This document shows positions 34,689 through 44,139 of a stretch of DNA of 64,000 bases, piece after piece. Each line of letters starts with the position of its first letter. The stretch's first letter is position 1. Under the pieces are notes generated by a model. That model searched no databases and was not told where the DNA came from. It saw only the letters and a list, made by a program, of their open reading frames with translations. Origin of the DNA: Prochlorococcus sp. AG-363-M17 (GTDB taxonomy: Bacteria > Cyanobacteriota > Cyanobacteriia > PCC-6307 > Cyanobiaceae); assembly GCA_003278365.1 (NCBI GenBank), contig QCFS01000002.1, forward strand, positions 30,902 to 94,901, written 5' to 3'. A program made the position numbers and the translations under genes.

Positions 34689-34690
34689 TC

Positions 34691-34981
34691 ATGAAAAAAA
34701 TGAACGCCGAAGAGGAAGGTTTCAAAAAGACTAGAAAGAGTTCACTTAGTAAAGGTGAAGCATTGACGATAAAACTTCGTAAAGAAATACAGTCTCATAG
34801 CTATGAAGAAACTCTTGAAAGAATAGATAAGCTTCTAGAAAACCTCCAAAATGAAGATGTCCTTCTTGAAGAAATACAAGAAAGCTACCTTAAAGGTAAA
34901 ATTTACATAGAGCATTGCGAAGAACTCCTTAGTCAAGTTGAACAATCTGTTTCAGAGATAGATATGAATAATGCCAATTAA
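34691..34981 (+). CDS. xseB: Exodeoxyribonuclease VII small subunit
   Basis: A 96-residue helical protein. The conserved XseB core lies at about 36-90, with SYEETLERIDKLLENLQNED and LLEEIQESYLKGKIYIEHCE split across two helices. Several small subunits bind the extended helix of XseA. The N-terminal 35 residues are polar and charged and extend beyond the usual start, but the ATG lies two bases after xseA, which fits translational coupling. Convergent with the zinc-ribbon gene. Confidence 0.92.
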   Translation: MKKMNAEEEGFKKTRKSSLSKGEALTIKLRKEIQSHSYEETLERIDKLLENLQNEDVLLEEIQESYLKGKIYIEHCEELLSQVEQSVSEIDMNNAN

Positions 34982-35007
34982 ATTTTTTAGAGCCAAAAAT
35001 GTTTATA

Positions 35008-35349
35008 TCATTCATTAAGGCCTACATCTTCTGCTTTCACGTCAATAGTTGCCGAGCTAGCAGGTGCAGAGTTGGAAGAATCTTGACCTAGATCATTAGA
35101 TATTTTGGCTCCACAAACAGGACAAGATAGCGTATTGGAGACAAGATTTGATCCACAAACTTGACAGGTAATCATTTTAGATTGAAGAACTTTCCAACCA
35201 ATCCAACCCAAGCCTGTCAAAAGAAGAGGTATTAACAAGCTAACAAGCATTAGCCCTCCAGCAACATCAAGCAATACTCTCCCAAGAGATGTTGGCAACA
35301 ACAATAAGAATGCAACGAGCAACCAAAGGAAAGTAGAGTTTCTTTGCAT
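35008..35349 (-). CDS. Membrane protein with C-terminal zinc ribbon
   Basis: A 113-residue protein with two hydrophobic helices (about 7-25 and 30-50) followed by a cytoplasmic zinc ribbon: C-Q-V-C near 61-64 and C-P-V-C near 76-79, spaced as a typical CxxC-x11-CxxC finger. The tail is acidic and Ser-rich. I do not know its function. It converges on xseB, with 26 bp between the stops. Confidence 0.75.
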   Translation of the reverse strand: MQRNSTFLWLLVAFLLLLPTSLGRVLLDVAGGLMLVSLLIPLLLTGLGWIGWKVLQSKMITCQVCGSNLVSNTLSCPVCGAKISNDLGQDSSNSAPASSATIDVKAEDVGLNE

Positions 35350-35505
35350 TTCAAAAACGAAAAAATCTCAAAAACTCCTACATGCTTAAAAAGCATTGCA
35401 TATGAAGTAAATTTATTTTATAGGCAATTATAGAAAAACGAAACATCTTCATAAATCAAGACCAATGAAACAGGAACTATTTTAGATAACACTTTGTTTC
35501 GTAAT

Positions 35506-36435
35506 CTATATAAAGCTCCTATCTACTCTCCGGCGTTGAGATGTACCCGCAAGAACAACACTCCAACACTGCCCATAGTAGATAATTACTCCTATCATCC
35601 ACACCCAAAGAGTTAGGACCAAAACTCCACCAATAAAGCCATAGGCCTGAAAACGTGATCCAAGGGAAAAGATACTTCTGCTAACAGCAGAATTTAGTAT
35701 CGTTAACAATGTTCCTATTAAGAATGCCCCTGGAATAAGTGGTCTCAATGGGACTCTTCTACTAGGTAAAAATTTCTGCAATAGAAGCGCCATGAGAGAA
35801 AGGCCTAACAATGGAACAATAAATTGTCCGACTTGAATAACTGGTATTTTTGAAAGCACATTAGATATCCAAGGAGAAGTACGCGATATGTCTTCAAGCA
35901 CAGCGCCTGGAATCATTTTTAAATTTGTAGTGATCTGATCAACTACAACCAAAAGTCCTACAAGAATAACAACCAAAAAAGCTTCTAAGCGAGTTCGGAT
36001 GAATCGAAAAGCATGTATACGAAATGGTGTAGAAGAATGTTTCAGGGGCAAGACGTCATCCCACAAACGGTCAGTCCCTCTTTGCAGAGTCAAATATGCG
36101 TTACCTGAGGTGATAATTAAAAAAACCGCACCTAATAAACCTGCGCCAAAGCCCTGATTCACAAGTTTCACTAGCGTCGTGTCAACCAAACCAACTACTG
36201 ATGGAGGTAAGGCCTGAGCAGCAAAATTAATAATCTGTTGATCAAGGCCATTTTGTCGACCTAAAAACCACGAAGCTACTGAAAGAGAGATTAATAGTAT
36301 GGGAAAAAATGACTGTAAAGAGTAATACGCAAAAGCAGCGCTCAGGTCGACACAATCGCATCTTGTCCACTTTTCATATGCACGCCACAAACTCCCTATC
36401 AACCATCTGCTACGTCTATGTAAACGAGATCTCAC
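35506..36435 (-). CDS. YihY/virulence factor BrkB family inner-membrane protein
   Basis: A 309-residue protein with about six transmembrane helices. The family landmarks are DLSAAFAYYSLQSFFPILL near residue 30-48, SGNAYLTLQRGTDRLWD near 107-123, and the C-terminal FQAYGFIGGVLVLTLWVW. The older name RNase BN is not correct for this family; its role remains unclear. No close partner is visible, and the flanking gaps of about 150 bp contain nothing further. Confidence 0.9.
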   Translation of the reverse strand: MRSRLHRRSRWLIGSLWRAYEKWTRCDCVDLSAAFAYYSLQSFFPILLISLSVASWFLGRQNGLDQQIINFAAQALPPSVVGLVDTTLVKLVNQGFGAGLLGAVFLIITSGNAYLTLQRGTDRLWDDVLPLKHSSTPFRIHAFRFIRTRLEAFLVVILVGLLVVVDQITTNLKMIPGAVLEDISRTSPWISNVLSKIPVIQVGQFIVPLLGLSLMALLLQKFLPSRRVPLRPLIPGAFLIGTLLTILNSAVSRSIFSLGSRFQAYGFIGGVLVLTLWVWMIGVIIYYGQCWSVVLAGTSQRRRVDRSFI

Positions 36436-36585
36436 GTTTGGTAGTCCAATATCTAACTAGAAAGGTACCTAATAGAAATTAAATTCACTAGTGATGGATT
36501 CAACTAACTTGATCACAAAAATCTCACATTCATCAATAACAACCTATTGAGTGCAATTTAAAAAAATTTTGAAAACTAATAATGA

Positions 36586-37404
36586 CTATGCTTCAAGCAA
36601 AGCGTGCCCCCAAGGCAAAAGACGGTCTAACTCCTTAGAAGAAGAAGCTGTCAAGACAGGGAAGTCAACCGCAGCAAGGTCTTGGGACGGTAAAAGCATT
36701 GACGGATCAGCTTCAAGCCAATGAATTGGACAATTTAACTCTGAGAGTATTAACCAAGCAGAAGCAAGGTCCCAAATCTTTGGAGTAGCTTCTAAAGCAG
36801 CAACGGTCTGACCAGTTGCAACACCTACCATATTTAAGCTAGAAACTCCTAGAAGTCGTATCTTTCCAGGAAAAGGCTGATCAGCCCTTCTTTGCAAAAC
36901 ACGTATTGAGCGACTGCATAAGGAGACGCAAGCACTGTTAGCTGAATTACGAGTTTCAACAGTGATTTGTTGATTATTGACCCAAACACCTTGTCCTCTA
37001 ATTGCAACTATTCTCTTCTTAAGCAAAGGAAGGTCTAAAAAGGCAAGCGCTGGAAGACCACCTTCAAAACGAGCAACAGAAATAGCCCAATGTGGAATAC
37101 CAGCAGCAAAGTTTGTTGTTCCATCTAATGGGTCAACTACCCAAAAAGCACTTGTCGTAGGAACCAACTTGGATCCCTCTTCACTTAAAACACCTTCACC
37201 TGGACAAATGCGTTGGAGGCCATTAACTAAAGTTGCATCACTCCATCTATCACATTCAGTAATTAAAGTTCCATCAGCTTTAACATCAGTGAGGATATTC
37301 CCAAAATCCTTACATTGTCTTTGCGCTACACAATCAAGGAGTTTATGAACTTCGTTCACTTGCATTGAGCTAAGCAAAGGAGAGGAATTTATTTGTCTGC
37401 TCAT
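36586..37404 (-). CDS. Inositol monophosphatase family protein (SuhB/ImpA-like)
   Basis: Mg-dependent sugar or inositol phosphatase. The metal-binding motif DPLDGTTNFAAGIP and the C-terminal WDLASAWLIL are diagnostic. The 272-residue length is usual. Its substrate could be inositol phosphate, histidinol phosphate, fructose bisphosphate or PAP; the sequence does not decide. The start overlaps the stop of the tolC-like gene by four bases, so the two are translationally coupled. Confidence 0.9.
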   Translation of the reverse strand: MSRQINSSPLLSSMQVNEVHKLLDCVAQRQCKDFGNILTDVKADGTLITECDRWSDATLVNGLQRICPGEGVLSEEGSKLVPTTSAFWVVDPLDGTTNFAAGIPHWAISVARFEGGLPALAFLDLPLLKKRIVAIRGQGVWVNNQQITVETRNSANSACVSLCSRSIRVLQRRADQPFPGKIRLLGVSSLNMVGVATGQTVAALEATPKIWDLASAWLILSELNCPIHWLEADPSMLLPSQDLAAVDFPVLTASSSKELDRLLPWGHALLEA

Positions 37405-39074
37405 TCCGTCTCTTCAATTAAAGGTTTCTGACAAAGTAATTCTAATGAAATCATTCCACTATTTTGAGGGTTCTCATCAGATTCTTTAACATCTAAAAGA
37501 GAATTATTCGCGTCACGACACTCTCGGATCTCATCCAAGCCAGTACGTCTGCGTAATTGGGCTAAGTTAGTATTATACGTAGCAATAGCATCTGCATAGT
37601 TAACTTCAGCTTGCCTTAAGTCTCTCTGATTATCGAGAATTTCTCTTTGATTAGACACACCAGCATTAAACCTTAGCCTTGCTAAGCGCAACACTTCTCT
37701 TTGAGCCTTAATCTCTTCTCTCGTTGAAACAAGAGATTTACTAGCTGTTGTAAGGTTAAAATAACTTTCTTCTACTTCTTTTTTAATTTTATTTCGCTCA
37801 GCCAAAAAATTCATCTCCTTTTCCTTAGCACGCTGCTTATTCAAGCGATACAGGGCTCTTGCACTTCCTCCATCAAAAATCTTCCATGTTGCGGTTACAC
37901 CAATTGTATTACTAGTAGTCCAGGAATAATCCTTATTGCTAGGCTCAACTACATTTAATTGCCCTTGTGTTCTTGAAGTACTAAAAGTATTTACCAAGCT
38001 AAATATTGGATCAATAGCTGCTAATGACTCATTTGCTTTATTATTATTTATTGAGATATCTAGAAGATATCTATCTAATTCTTCTCTAAACATATAAGCA
38101 GCAATAATGCTCTCTCCTAAGGAGATGCTCCACAAGCCTACTGGGCTGAGCAATGAAGAGGAAATGGGAGTAATGTGTTGAGGAAGGTTAATCACCTCAG
38201 CAAGAGAACGTCTTGCTATTTTTTGATCTCGAAGTGAATTATTTAATAATCTTCGATCTCGTGCAAGCTGAGTTTTAGCTTCAAGAGTCTCAAATTTGCT
38301 GGCCAATCCAGCATCAAAACGTGCATCAGCATCTTTTTGACTTAGAAGAGAAGCGTTCAATGCTTTGTTGCTAATAAGAACTCCTTGATCGGCACGCTGT
38401 AGCTCAAAGAATTTAATTAAAGCTTGCAAACGAATATCTCTTAAAGCAATTAGATATGAATCCCTTGCTCTTTCAAATCCATCTCTTGCAGCTGCAATCT
38501 GAGGAACACGAGCTGGATCAACAAACTTCCACTTAACATTTGCACTAAATTGGGTCTTCCATTGACTACTACGTGTATTTGGTGTTGCCGAATAGTCAGG
38601 ATTATTAAAAGAATCAGCCATTAAGTATTGAGGTAAACCATTGGCACTTAAATCAACTGAGGGATACCACGCAGAAATAGCAGCCAAAAGTTTTGAACGT
38701 TCTTGCTCAATCTGTATTGCAGCTGCCTTTAAAGTTGGGTTATTTAATTCAACCAGTCGTTCTACCTCATCAATTGTTAATGCGCGTAGCTGTTTACCCT
38801 CAACTAAAGAACGGTCAACAGGTAAAGAAAGGGAACTAGCGACCTTAAAAGAATTTTCTCTTAAAGCCGAATATTTTCTCTTGGAGTCTATGTCAGAAAA
38901 TTTTCCCGTAGTCTTCTGATGATTAATTGACGCCAGTGCTAATGGACTTGGTACATGTTTCAAGTCCTTTAATTCCAAAAAGCTATGGGGTTTAGCCCTG
39001 CCAGCAGTGACTCCTTGAAAAAGGACGCCAGCAAGTAAGAAGATTCTTGCGTGAGTCCAGTACACAACAATCAC
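37401..39074 (-). CDS. TolC-family outer-membrane efflux/secretion protein
   Basis: A 557-residue protein with an N-terminal signal-like hydrophobic segment (about 10-24), a variable polar region to about 95, and then two OEP repeats of long coiled-coil helices: the first with DEVERLVELNNPTLKAAAIQ near 100, the second ending in the characteristic FNAGVSNQREILDNQRDL and AIATYNTNLAQLRRRTG. TolC trimers span the outer membrane and periplasm and pair with type I secretion or RND pumps. GTG start at 39074. Likely the cell's main TolC; it is coupled to the phosphatase gene downstream. Confidence 0.9.
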   Translation of the reverse strand: MIVVYWTHARIFLLAGVLFQGVTAGRAKPHSFLELKDLKHVPSPLALASINHQKTTGKFSDIDSKRKYSALRENSFKVASSLSLPVDRSLVEGKQLRALTIDEVERLVELNNPTLKAAAIQIEQERSKLLAAISAWYPSVDLSANGLPQYLMADSFNNPDYSATPNTRSSQWKTQFSANVKWKFVDPARVPQIAAARDGFERARDSYLIALRDIRLQALIKFFELQRADQGVLISNKALNASLLSQKDADARFDAGLASKFETLEAKTQLARDRRLLNNSLRDQKIARRSLAEVINLPQHITPISSSLLSPVGLWSISLGESIIAAYMFREELDRYLLDISINNNKANESLAAIDPIFSLVNTFSTSRTQGQLNVVEPSNKDYSWTTSNTIGVTATWKIFDGGSARALYRLNKQRAKEKEMNFLAERNKIKKEVEESYFNLTTASKSLVSTREEIKAQREVLRLARLRFNAGVSNQREILDNQRDLRQAEVNYADAIATYNTNLAQLRRRTGLDEIRECRDANNSLLDVKESDENPQNSGMISLELLCQKPLIEETE

Positions 39075-39089
39075 AAAACTATTAGAAGT

Positions 39090-40487
39090 TTAGGAACTTT
39101 TCGACTTTTCTCCTATCAAAACAGCCACGATGTCAGCCGCTCCATTCACAACCGTGATTGGAACTCCTAGAAGATTAGAAACCATATCCAAATCCATATC
39201 ATCTAAAAAGACAGGTTGTCCTTCCCTCAACATCATAGATGGCACTATGAGCTGGTCTCCAAGCACTCTTCCTTGGAGACCAGCCAATAGATCTTGCCCA
39301 GTAATTAAACCTGTTACAACTTGATCCTGTCCCCAATAAGGACTAGGTAACCCATATAAATGCAGTTTGAGGTCTTTAACTTGGTTAAATCTTGAACAGA
39401 CAGGCATCAAGATATCTTCAACAAGACTGCCAACAACCCAGCTAAATTCTTTAGGCTCTACAAGAGCTTCTGGCAAAATCTTTATTGCTTCTTCAAGCTC
39501 TTCCAAGAAAGATCTAATACTTCCTACGCCATTTTCTTGTTGTGGAAGATCCTCATACTCCGACCTTGGAGGCAAAGGTTTTCCCGCAAGCAAATACCAC
39601 TCATCTGACAGCCAAGCAAAACGAGAGCCAAAAGCATGCTTGAATTCCGACTGTAATTGTTCTACTTGGCTAATAACATTAAGTGCACACTCTCTATCTA
39701 CAGGAATCAAGCCATCCTGCTCAGGCCGAAATCTTGTTAATCCAACCGGAACAATTGCAACTGAAAGGACTGCGGGCCAATCACCACTTGCAAATCTTGA
39801 AAGATCAATAATTGACTGTTCTAATGCACCCTTATCATTTAACCCAGGGCAAACGACAATTTGAGCATGGATCTGAAGATCGCGCTCATTAAACCAACAT
39901 AATTGATCCATTAAGAGAACTGCCCGATTATTTCTTAAAAGCTTTGAGCGCAAAGATGGATTAGTAGCATGTACAGATACATATAAAGGTGAAAGACGCT
40001 GTTTCTCTATGCGATTCCAATCAGACTGGGTAAGATTTGTAAGTGTCAAGTAAGAACCATAAAGGAAACTCAATCTATAATCATCATCTTTTAAATAAAG
40101 GCTCTTTCTTTTCCCATTAGGTTGCTGATCAATAAAGCAAAACGGGCAGTGATTATTACATTGCAAAAGCCCATCGAACAAAGACTCGGTAAAAACAAGG
40201 CCCAAAGAGTCATCAAGGTCTTTCTCACATGCAACCACATGTAATTTTCCAGACGAATCAATTACTTCAAGATGCAACTCCTCATCACCAAGTAAGTACC
40301 TGTAATCAATCAAATCCCTAGGCCTAACACCATTAATACTTATCAACTTATCTCCTTGCTCAAAACCTAATGCTTCCCCTATAGATCCCTTCTCAACAGA
40401 ATCCACTACAGCAGGCAATGGCTGCCTTCTAAAAGAATCCGAATCAATTACAGCATCCGCCATACTGGCGGAATTCTCATTCCACAC
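39090..40487 (-). CDS. PDZ-radical SAM-DUF512 protein (cyanobacterial FeS oxidoreductase family)
   Basis: A 465-residue protein. An N-terminal PDZ-like segment (about 25-85) contains GSIGEALGFEQGDKLISING. The radical SAM cluster motif CNNHCPFCF (C-x3-C-x2-C) follows near residue 110; the C-terminal half is DUF512. This architecture is the cyanobacterial TIGR03279-type putative Fe-S oxidoreductase, of unknown substrate. It depends on Fe-S clusters presumably supplied by the suf system. It lies 27 bp beyond the uppP stop on the same strand, separated by a large inverted repeat. Confidence 0.88.
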   Translation of the reverse strand: MWNENSASMADAVIDSDSFRRQPLPAVVDSVEKGSIGEALGFEQGDKLISINGVRPRDLIDYRYLLGDEELHLEVIDSSGKLHVVACEKDLDDSLGLVFTESLFDGLLQCNNHCPFCFIDQQPNGKRKSLYLKDDDYRLSFLYGSYLTLTNLTQSDWNRIEKQRLSPLYVSVHATNPSLRSKLLRNNRAVLLMDQLCWFNERDLQIHAQIVVCPGLNDKGALEQSIIDLSRFASGDWPAVLSVAIVPVGLTRFRPEQDGLIPVDRECALNVISQVEQLQSEFKHAFGSRFAWLSDEWYLLAGKPLPPRSEYEDLPQQENGVGSIRSFLEELEEAIKILPEALVEPKEFSWVVGSLVEDILMPVCSRFNQVKDLKLHLYGLPSPYWGQDQVVTGLITGQDLLAGLQGRVLGDQLIVPSMMLREGQPVFLDDMDLDMVSNLLGVPITVVNGAADIVAVLIGEKSKSS

Positions 40488-40501
40488 TTTTAAAAAGAGA
40501 G

Positions 40502-40548
40502 TTCTTTATTAGCTTTATGGCAACTTTAGCCATAAAGCTAATAAAGAA
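40502..40548 (-). terminator. 20-bp perfect inverted repeat across the uppP stop codon
   Basis: Bases 40502-40521 and 40529-40548 are perfect reverse complements separated by a seven-base loop. On the uppP mRNA the first arm encodes the last residues of UppP, the loop and start of the second arm hold its final codons and stop, and the second arm ends a few bases before a T-rich run (CTCTCTTTTT). It can act as an intrinsic terminator or as a 3' stabilising or processing element between uppP and the downstream gene. Confidence 0.6.
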
Positions 40549-41369
40549 AATCCAAAAAATATTCTGTAGAAAACAAAAATCCAAGTGCTATGAGTTTGGA
40601 GGTACTTCAACAACCAATGTATAGAAAGCCATGAAGTAACAGCTGCAGAGAGAAGGCCTACTAGAAGGGGAATAAGACTTACTTGAACAGAATTACCCAA
40701 AACATCCTTTAACTCGACTAAGCCGGCAATCGAGATGGCAGGAATCCCAAGTAAAAAAGAAAATCTTGCGGCATCACTTCGACGCCAACCGCTAAATAAT
40801 GCAGTGGTCAAAGTGATTCCAGATCTCGAAACTCCAGGGACAATCGCTAGAACTTGTGCCAAACCAATCATTAATCCATCCATCCCACTCACCTCCTTCA
40901 AGCTTTTACGCATTAACCCAGAAGACTCAGCAATCGCTAGAAAAGCAGCCATCAAAATTGAAACCAAACCAATGGAAGGAATACCCCGCAAAAAAGAATG
41001 TTCATAGCCAGGCAAATACTGCTTGACGAGCAATCCAGCAAGCAGTATTGGTGACGTTCCTATGCATATAGCGATACCAAGTCTTGCGTTTGGCTCGCTC
41101 CACTTACCATCTTTAAAACTCAAAAAGATCCCCTCAGAAATGCTTTGGAGATCTCGCTTGAAATAAGCAAAAACCGCAAAAATGCTCCCCAGCTGTATTA
41201 CGGCTGATACAGCGATACCAGGATCACCCCATCCTAAAAGCATCGGAACGGCCTTGAGATGAGCAGTGCTGCTAATAGGTAAAAATTCAGTAAGGCCTTG
41301 AACTATCCCTAGTACCAAATACCTCCAACAAAGTGACAAGAGGCTTAATGATTCGGAAAACTCAGGCAT
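40515..41369 (-). CDS. uppP: Undecaprenyl-diphosphatase (BacA/UppP)
   Basis: Recycles undecaprenyl diphosphate to the monophosphate carrier for peptidoglycan and other envelope polymers. The two active-site motifs are present: GLTEFLPISSTAHL near 21-34 and PGVSRSGIT near 178-186. About eight transmembrane helices over 284 residues, all in the plasma membrane. The C-terminal codons and the stop lie inside a perfect inverted repeat. Divergent from the DUF3120 gene 89 bp away. Confidence 0.95.
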   Translation of the reverse strand: MPEFSESLSLLSLCWRYLVLGIVQGLTEFLPISSTAHLKAVPMLLGWGDPGIAVSAVIQLGSIFAVFAYFKRDLQSISEGIFLSFKDGKWSEPNARLGIAICIGTSPILLAGLLVKQYLPGYEHSFLRGIPSIGLVSILMAAFLAIAESSGLMRKSLKEVSGMDGLMIGLAQVLAIVPGVSRSGITLTTALFSGWRRSDAARFSFLLGIPAISIAGLVELKDVLGNSVQVSLIPLLVGLLSAAVTSWLSIHWLLKYLQTHSTWIFVFYRIFFGFSLLALWLKLP

Positions 41370-41458
41370 AACAGGAAGCTAGCAGGGGCAACAAGCTATT
41401 CTCAAAGAAGAATTTCCCTACATATTTCAACAAATAAAGCAGCGTCATTTAAGGTTCA

Positions 41459-42280
41459 TTGGATTTGTTTGAAATTCGGGGAATTGTTTTGTCTAGGAGG
41501 TCGAGCAAAACACCAACCCTCTTTCCTGAAGACTTAGTGATTAAGCAGCCTACTAATTCTCTTAAATACCAAGGAGCAACCGAAAAGGAATCAGAAGCAT
41601 TGCTATCAGGTCCACGCACCCTAAAGTTCTGGACAAGTGCCTTGGTTGTTTTACCAGTTTTACTCCAGGCACCCTGGGTCAGGCTTTCTCCTTACTCGGC
41701 CTGTTTATTCAGTCTTGTCATTCTTGGAATTGGGATCTATCTTGCCCAAATTAATCAAGAAAGATTTTCTAACCTAGGTTCATTACTTGTTGGTGTAAGT
41801 GGAAGCTGGCTAGGTGGTTGTCTTTTCTGGGGTTGGTTTAGATCACAACCTATCTTGCATCTACCTATAGAAGCATTGGCACTGCCTATAGCAATTTGGG
41901 GAATAAATACAAAATGGAAATTAGGTTCAAGCTTTTATTTATCTTGTCTACTAGGAACGGCCTTTACAGATCTTTCAATTGTTCTAACTGGTGTAATGAA
42001 AAAATGGCCAGAAGTAATTAATGCCACAATTAGCCAAGCACCTCAAATATTAACTGAGACAGCTGATGAACTTCTTAATGTCCAATCGCTTTTGCTATTG
42101 CTTGCAGTCGGTGGACTTATAATAGTTCTTTCATCTTTAATGGAAAGGCAAGCTTCGTTAGACAAGGTGAATGAAAGTAGTTGGTTTGTTGCTAGCGCTG
42201 CTCTAAAAACAACATTGTGGATTGATGGTCTTTTTCTTTTAACTGCATTACTTCAACCCAGTCTAAGTGGTTTAATTTAA
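41459..42280 (+). CDS. DUF3120 family membrane protein
   Basis: A 273-residue protein with a polar N-terminal stretch of about 55 residues and then about six hydrophobic helices. Landmarks are PVLLQAPWVRLSPYSACLF, GSWLGGCLFWGWFRSQP and PIAIWGINTKWKLGSSFYL, with CLLGTAFTDL near the third. This matches the cyanobacterial DUF3120 family, whose function is unknown. The TTG at 41459 is the first start in frame; the true start may be later, since the first 50 residues are weakly conserved by look. Followed by a terminator. Confidence 0.85.
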   Translation: MDLFEIRGIVLSRRSSKTPTLFPEDLVIKQPTNSLKYQGATEKESEALLSGPRTLKFWTSALVVLPVLLQAPWVRLSPYSACLFSLVILGIGIYLAQINQERFSNLGSLLVGVSGSWLGGCLFWGWFRSQPILHLPIEALALPIAIWGINTKWKLGSSFYLSCLLGTAFTDLSIVLTGVMKKWPEVINATISQAPQILTETADELLNVQSLLLLLAVGGLIIVLSSLMERQASLDKVNESSWFVASAALKTTLWIDGLFLLTALLQPSLSGLI

Positions 42281-42377
42281 GAAGAGATCTAGAAATAGCT
42301 TCGTAAATATGAGCAAAAACTCATACAAATAGTAATGTTTTCATAGAAAATAATTGAATTGGTGATTCATAATATTT

Positions 42378-42406
42378 AAGATCTCTCAACCTGATGAGAT
42401 CTTTTT
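42378..42406 (+). terminator. Rho-independent terminator after the DUF3120 gene
   Basis: AAGATCTC (42378-42385) and GAGATCTT (42396-42403) form a perfect eight-pair stem around a ten-base loop, followed by further T residues to 42406. It lies about 100 bases beyond the DUF3120 stop and 47 bases before nadB, on the plus strand. Confidence 0.5.
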
Positions 42407-42452
42407 CAAGACAATCTCTTTGAATCCTGCGATTTCTCTTACTTTTAACTAA

Positions 42453-44117
42453 ATGCTGTCACCAGCTTCCAAGCTAATTTCTACCCCTTGGGATGTCGTT
42501 GTTATCGGGGCTGGGGCTGCAGGACTTATGACTTGTCTTGAATTACCCAAGAATCTAAAGGTCCTTTTATTAAACAGAAATACAAGTGGTCGCTCATCAA
42601 GCAGATGGGCTCAAGGGGGCATTGCTGCCGTTACCAGGCCAGAAGACAGTATTGCTATCCATGCCGCTGACACCATAAAAGCCGGGCATGGGCTCTGTGA
42701 TGTTGACGCAGTCAATCTTCTTGCAAAAGAAGCTCCTAACTGTGTAAAACGTCTAGAAGCTCTAGGAATGGAGTTTGATCGTGATGGAGAAACCTTATCA
42801 ACAACGCTTGAGGCAGCCCATACCCATAGAAGAGTTCTCCATGTAAAAGACAGAACTGGCAGAGCACTTATAGATGTCTTAAGAGATCGCGTGGAAGAAC
42901 GAGAAAATCTCCTCCATCAAAGAGGTGTTCGTGTCACTCAATTATGGGTTGAAAACAAAAGATGTTGCGGCGTGCAAGTACTTGACGGGGCAATGCTCCA
43001 CTGGATTCCAGCAAGAGCAGTTGTACTGGCCACTGGAGGAGGAGGACACTTGTTCTCAAACACAACCAACCCAACACAAGCATGCGGAGAAGGTGTTTCA
43101 TTAGCTTGGGAAGCAGGTGCATCCATACAAAATCTAGAATTCATTCAATTCCATCCAACAGCATTGAAATTGGATGGAGCTCCTTGCTTTTTAATTTCAG
43201 AAGCATTGCGTGGAGAAGGAGCCGAATTAGTTGATGCATATGGAGAAAGCCCTGTCGCACATTTAAAACAAAGAGACTTAGCTCCTAGAGACCAAGTAAG
43301 CAGAGCACTTGTCGAGACGATGCATCGTCAAAAAAGTACTCATGTTGGATTAAGCCTTAGAAAAATGTCCCCAAAACTAGTAGAAAGTCACTTCCCTACG
43401 ATCATGAATAGATGCAAGCAATTAGGCCTCGATCCTTTCACTAACTTAATTCCAGTTGCGCCAGCAGCTCACTACTGGATGGGGGGAGTTAGAACAAACT
43501 TAGAAGCCAGGACTACTCTCCAAGGACTCTATGCAGTTGGTGAAGTTGCCTGCACTGGGCTACATGGAGCAAACAGATTGGCAAGTAATTCTTTAATGGA
43601 ATGCCTTGTTTTTGCTAGGCAGCTTTCATCGATAGAACTGGGCCCTCCAAATAAATTTTTAAATAAGGTAGGTTTGAGAAAAGACACCCAAACCCCTCAA
43701 GATATTCGTTGCAGTGAAAGCTTCTCATCATTAATTCAAGCAATAGAAAATCTTAGAGAAATCTGTTGGAAAGAAGCAGGTGTAAGTCGCTCTAGGCAGA
43801 GAATGCTCATTGCACTGAAGGCCATCAACTCAGACATGAACAATATTAATCAACAGCCAATTCTTCAATATGTAACTAACCAAAATAAAGAGTATTGCAA
43901 AACATTCAATGAGACCGAGCGCAGAAGCCTCAACCTTCTACTAGATCTTAACCATAGACAACTTGCAAGCTCATTACTTATACAAGCATGCTTATTTCGA
44001 AACGAGAGTAGAGGTGGTCATTTTCGTAGCGACTACCCTTCATCACTACCTTACTGGGAGCGTCATAGTATTCAGATCAAGATGAATGAAATGTCAACCA
44101 AGTCAGTACATAAATAA
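42453..44117 (+). CDS. nadB: L-aspartate oxidase
   Basis: Oxidises aspartate to iminoaspartate for NAD biosynthesis. The FAD-binding motif GAGAAGLMTCLEL is near residue 19, SSSRWAQGGIAAV near 48, and the succinate dehydrogenase-like active region HPTALKL, RGEGA and GGVRTNLEARTTLQG further on. The 554-residue length is normal. Converges on the VKOR gene with about 22 bp between the stops. The 170-bp leader holds the preceding terminator and AT-rich promoter-like DNA. Confidence 0.94.
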   Translation: MLSPASKLISTPWDVVVIGAGAAGLMTCLELPKNLKVLLLNRNTSGRSSSRWAQGGIAAVTRPEDSIAIHAADTIKAGHGLCDVDAVNLLAKEAPNCVKRLEALGMEFDRDGETLSTTLEAAHTHRRVLHVKDRTGRALIDVLRDRVEERENLLHQRGVRVTQLWVENKRCCGVQVLDGAMLHWIPARAVVLATGGGGHLFSNTTNPTQACGEGVSLAWEAGASIQNLEFIQFHPTALKLDGAPCFLISEALRGEGAELVDAYGESPVAHLKQRDLAPRDQVSRALVETMHRQKSTHVGLSLRKMSPKLVESHFPTIMNRCKQLGLDPFTNLIPVAPAAHYWMGGVRTNLEARTTLQGLYAVGEVACTGLHGANRLASNSLMECLVFARQLSSIELGPPNKFLNKVGLRKDTQTPQDIRCSESFSSLIQAIENLREICWKEAGVSRSRQRMLIALKAINSDMNNINQQPILQYVTNQNKEYCKTFNETERRSLNLLLDLNHRQLASSLLIQACLFRNESRGGHFRSDYPSSLPYWERHSIQIKMNEMSTKSVHK

Positions 44118-44139
44118 AATTACAAGTTAATTTAAAATA

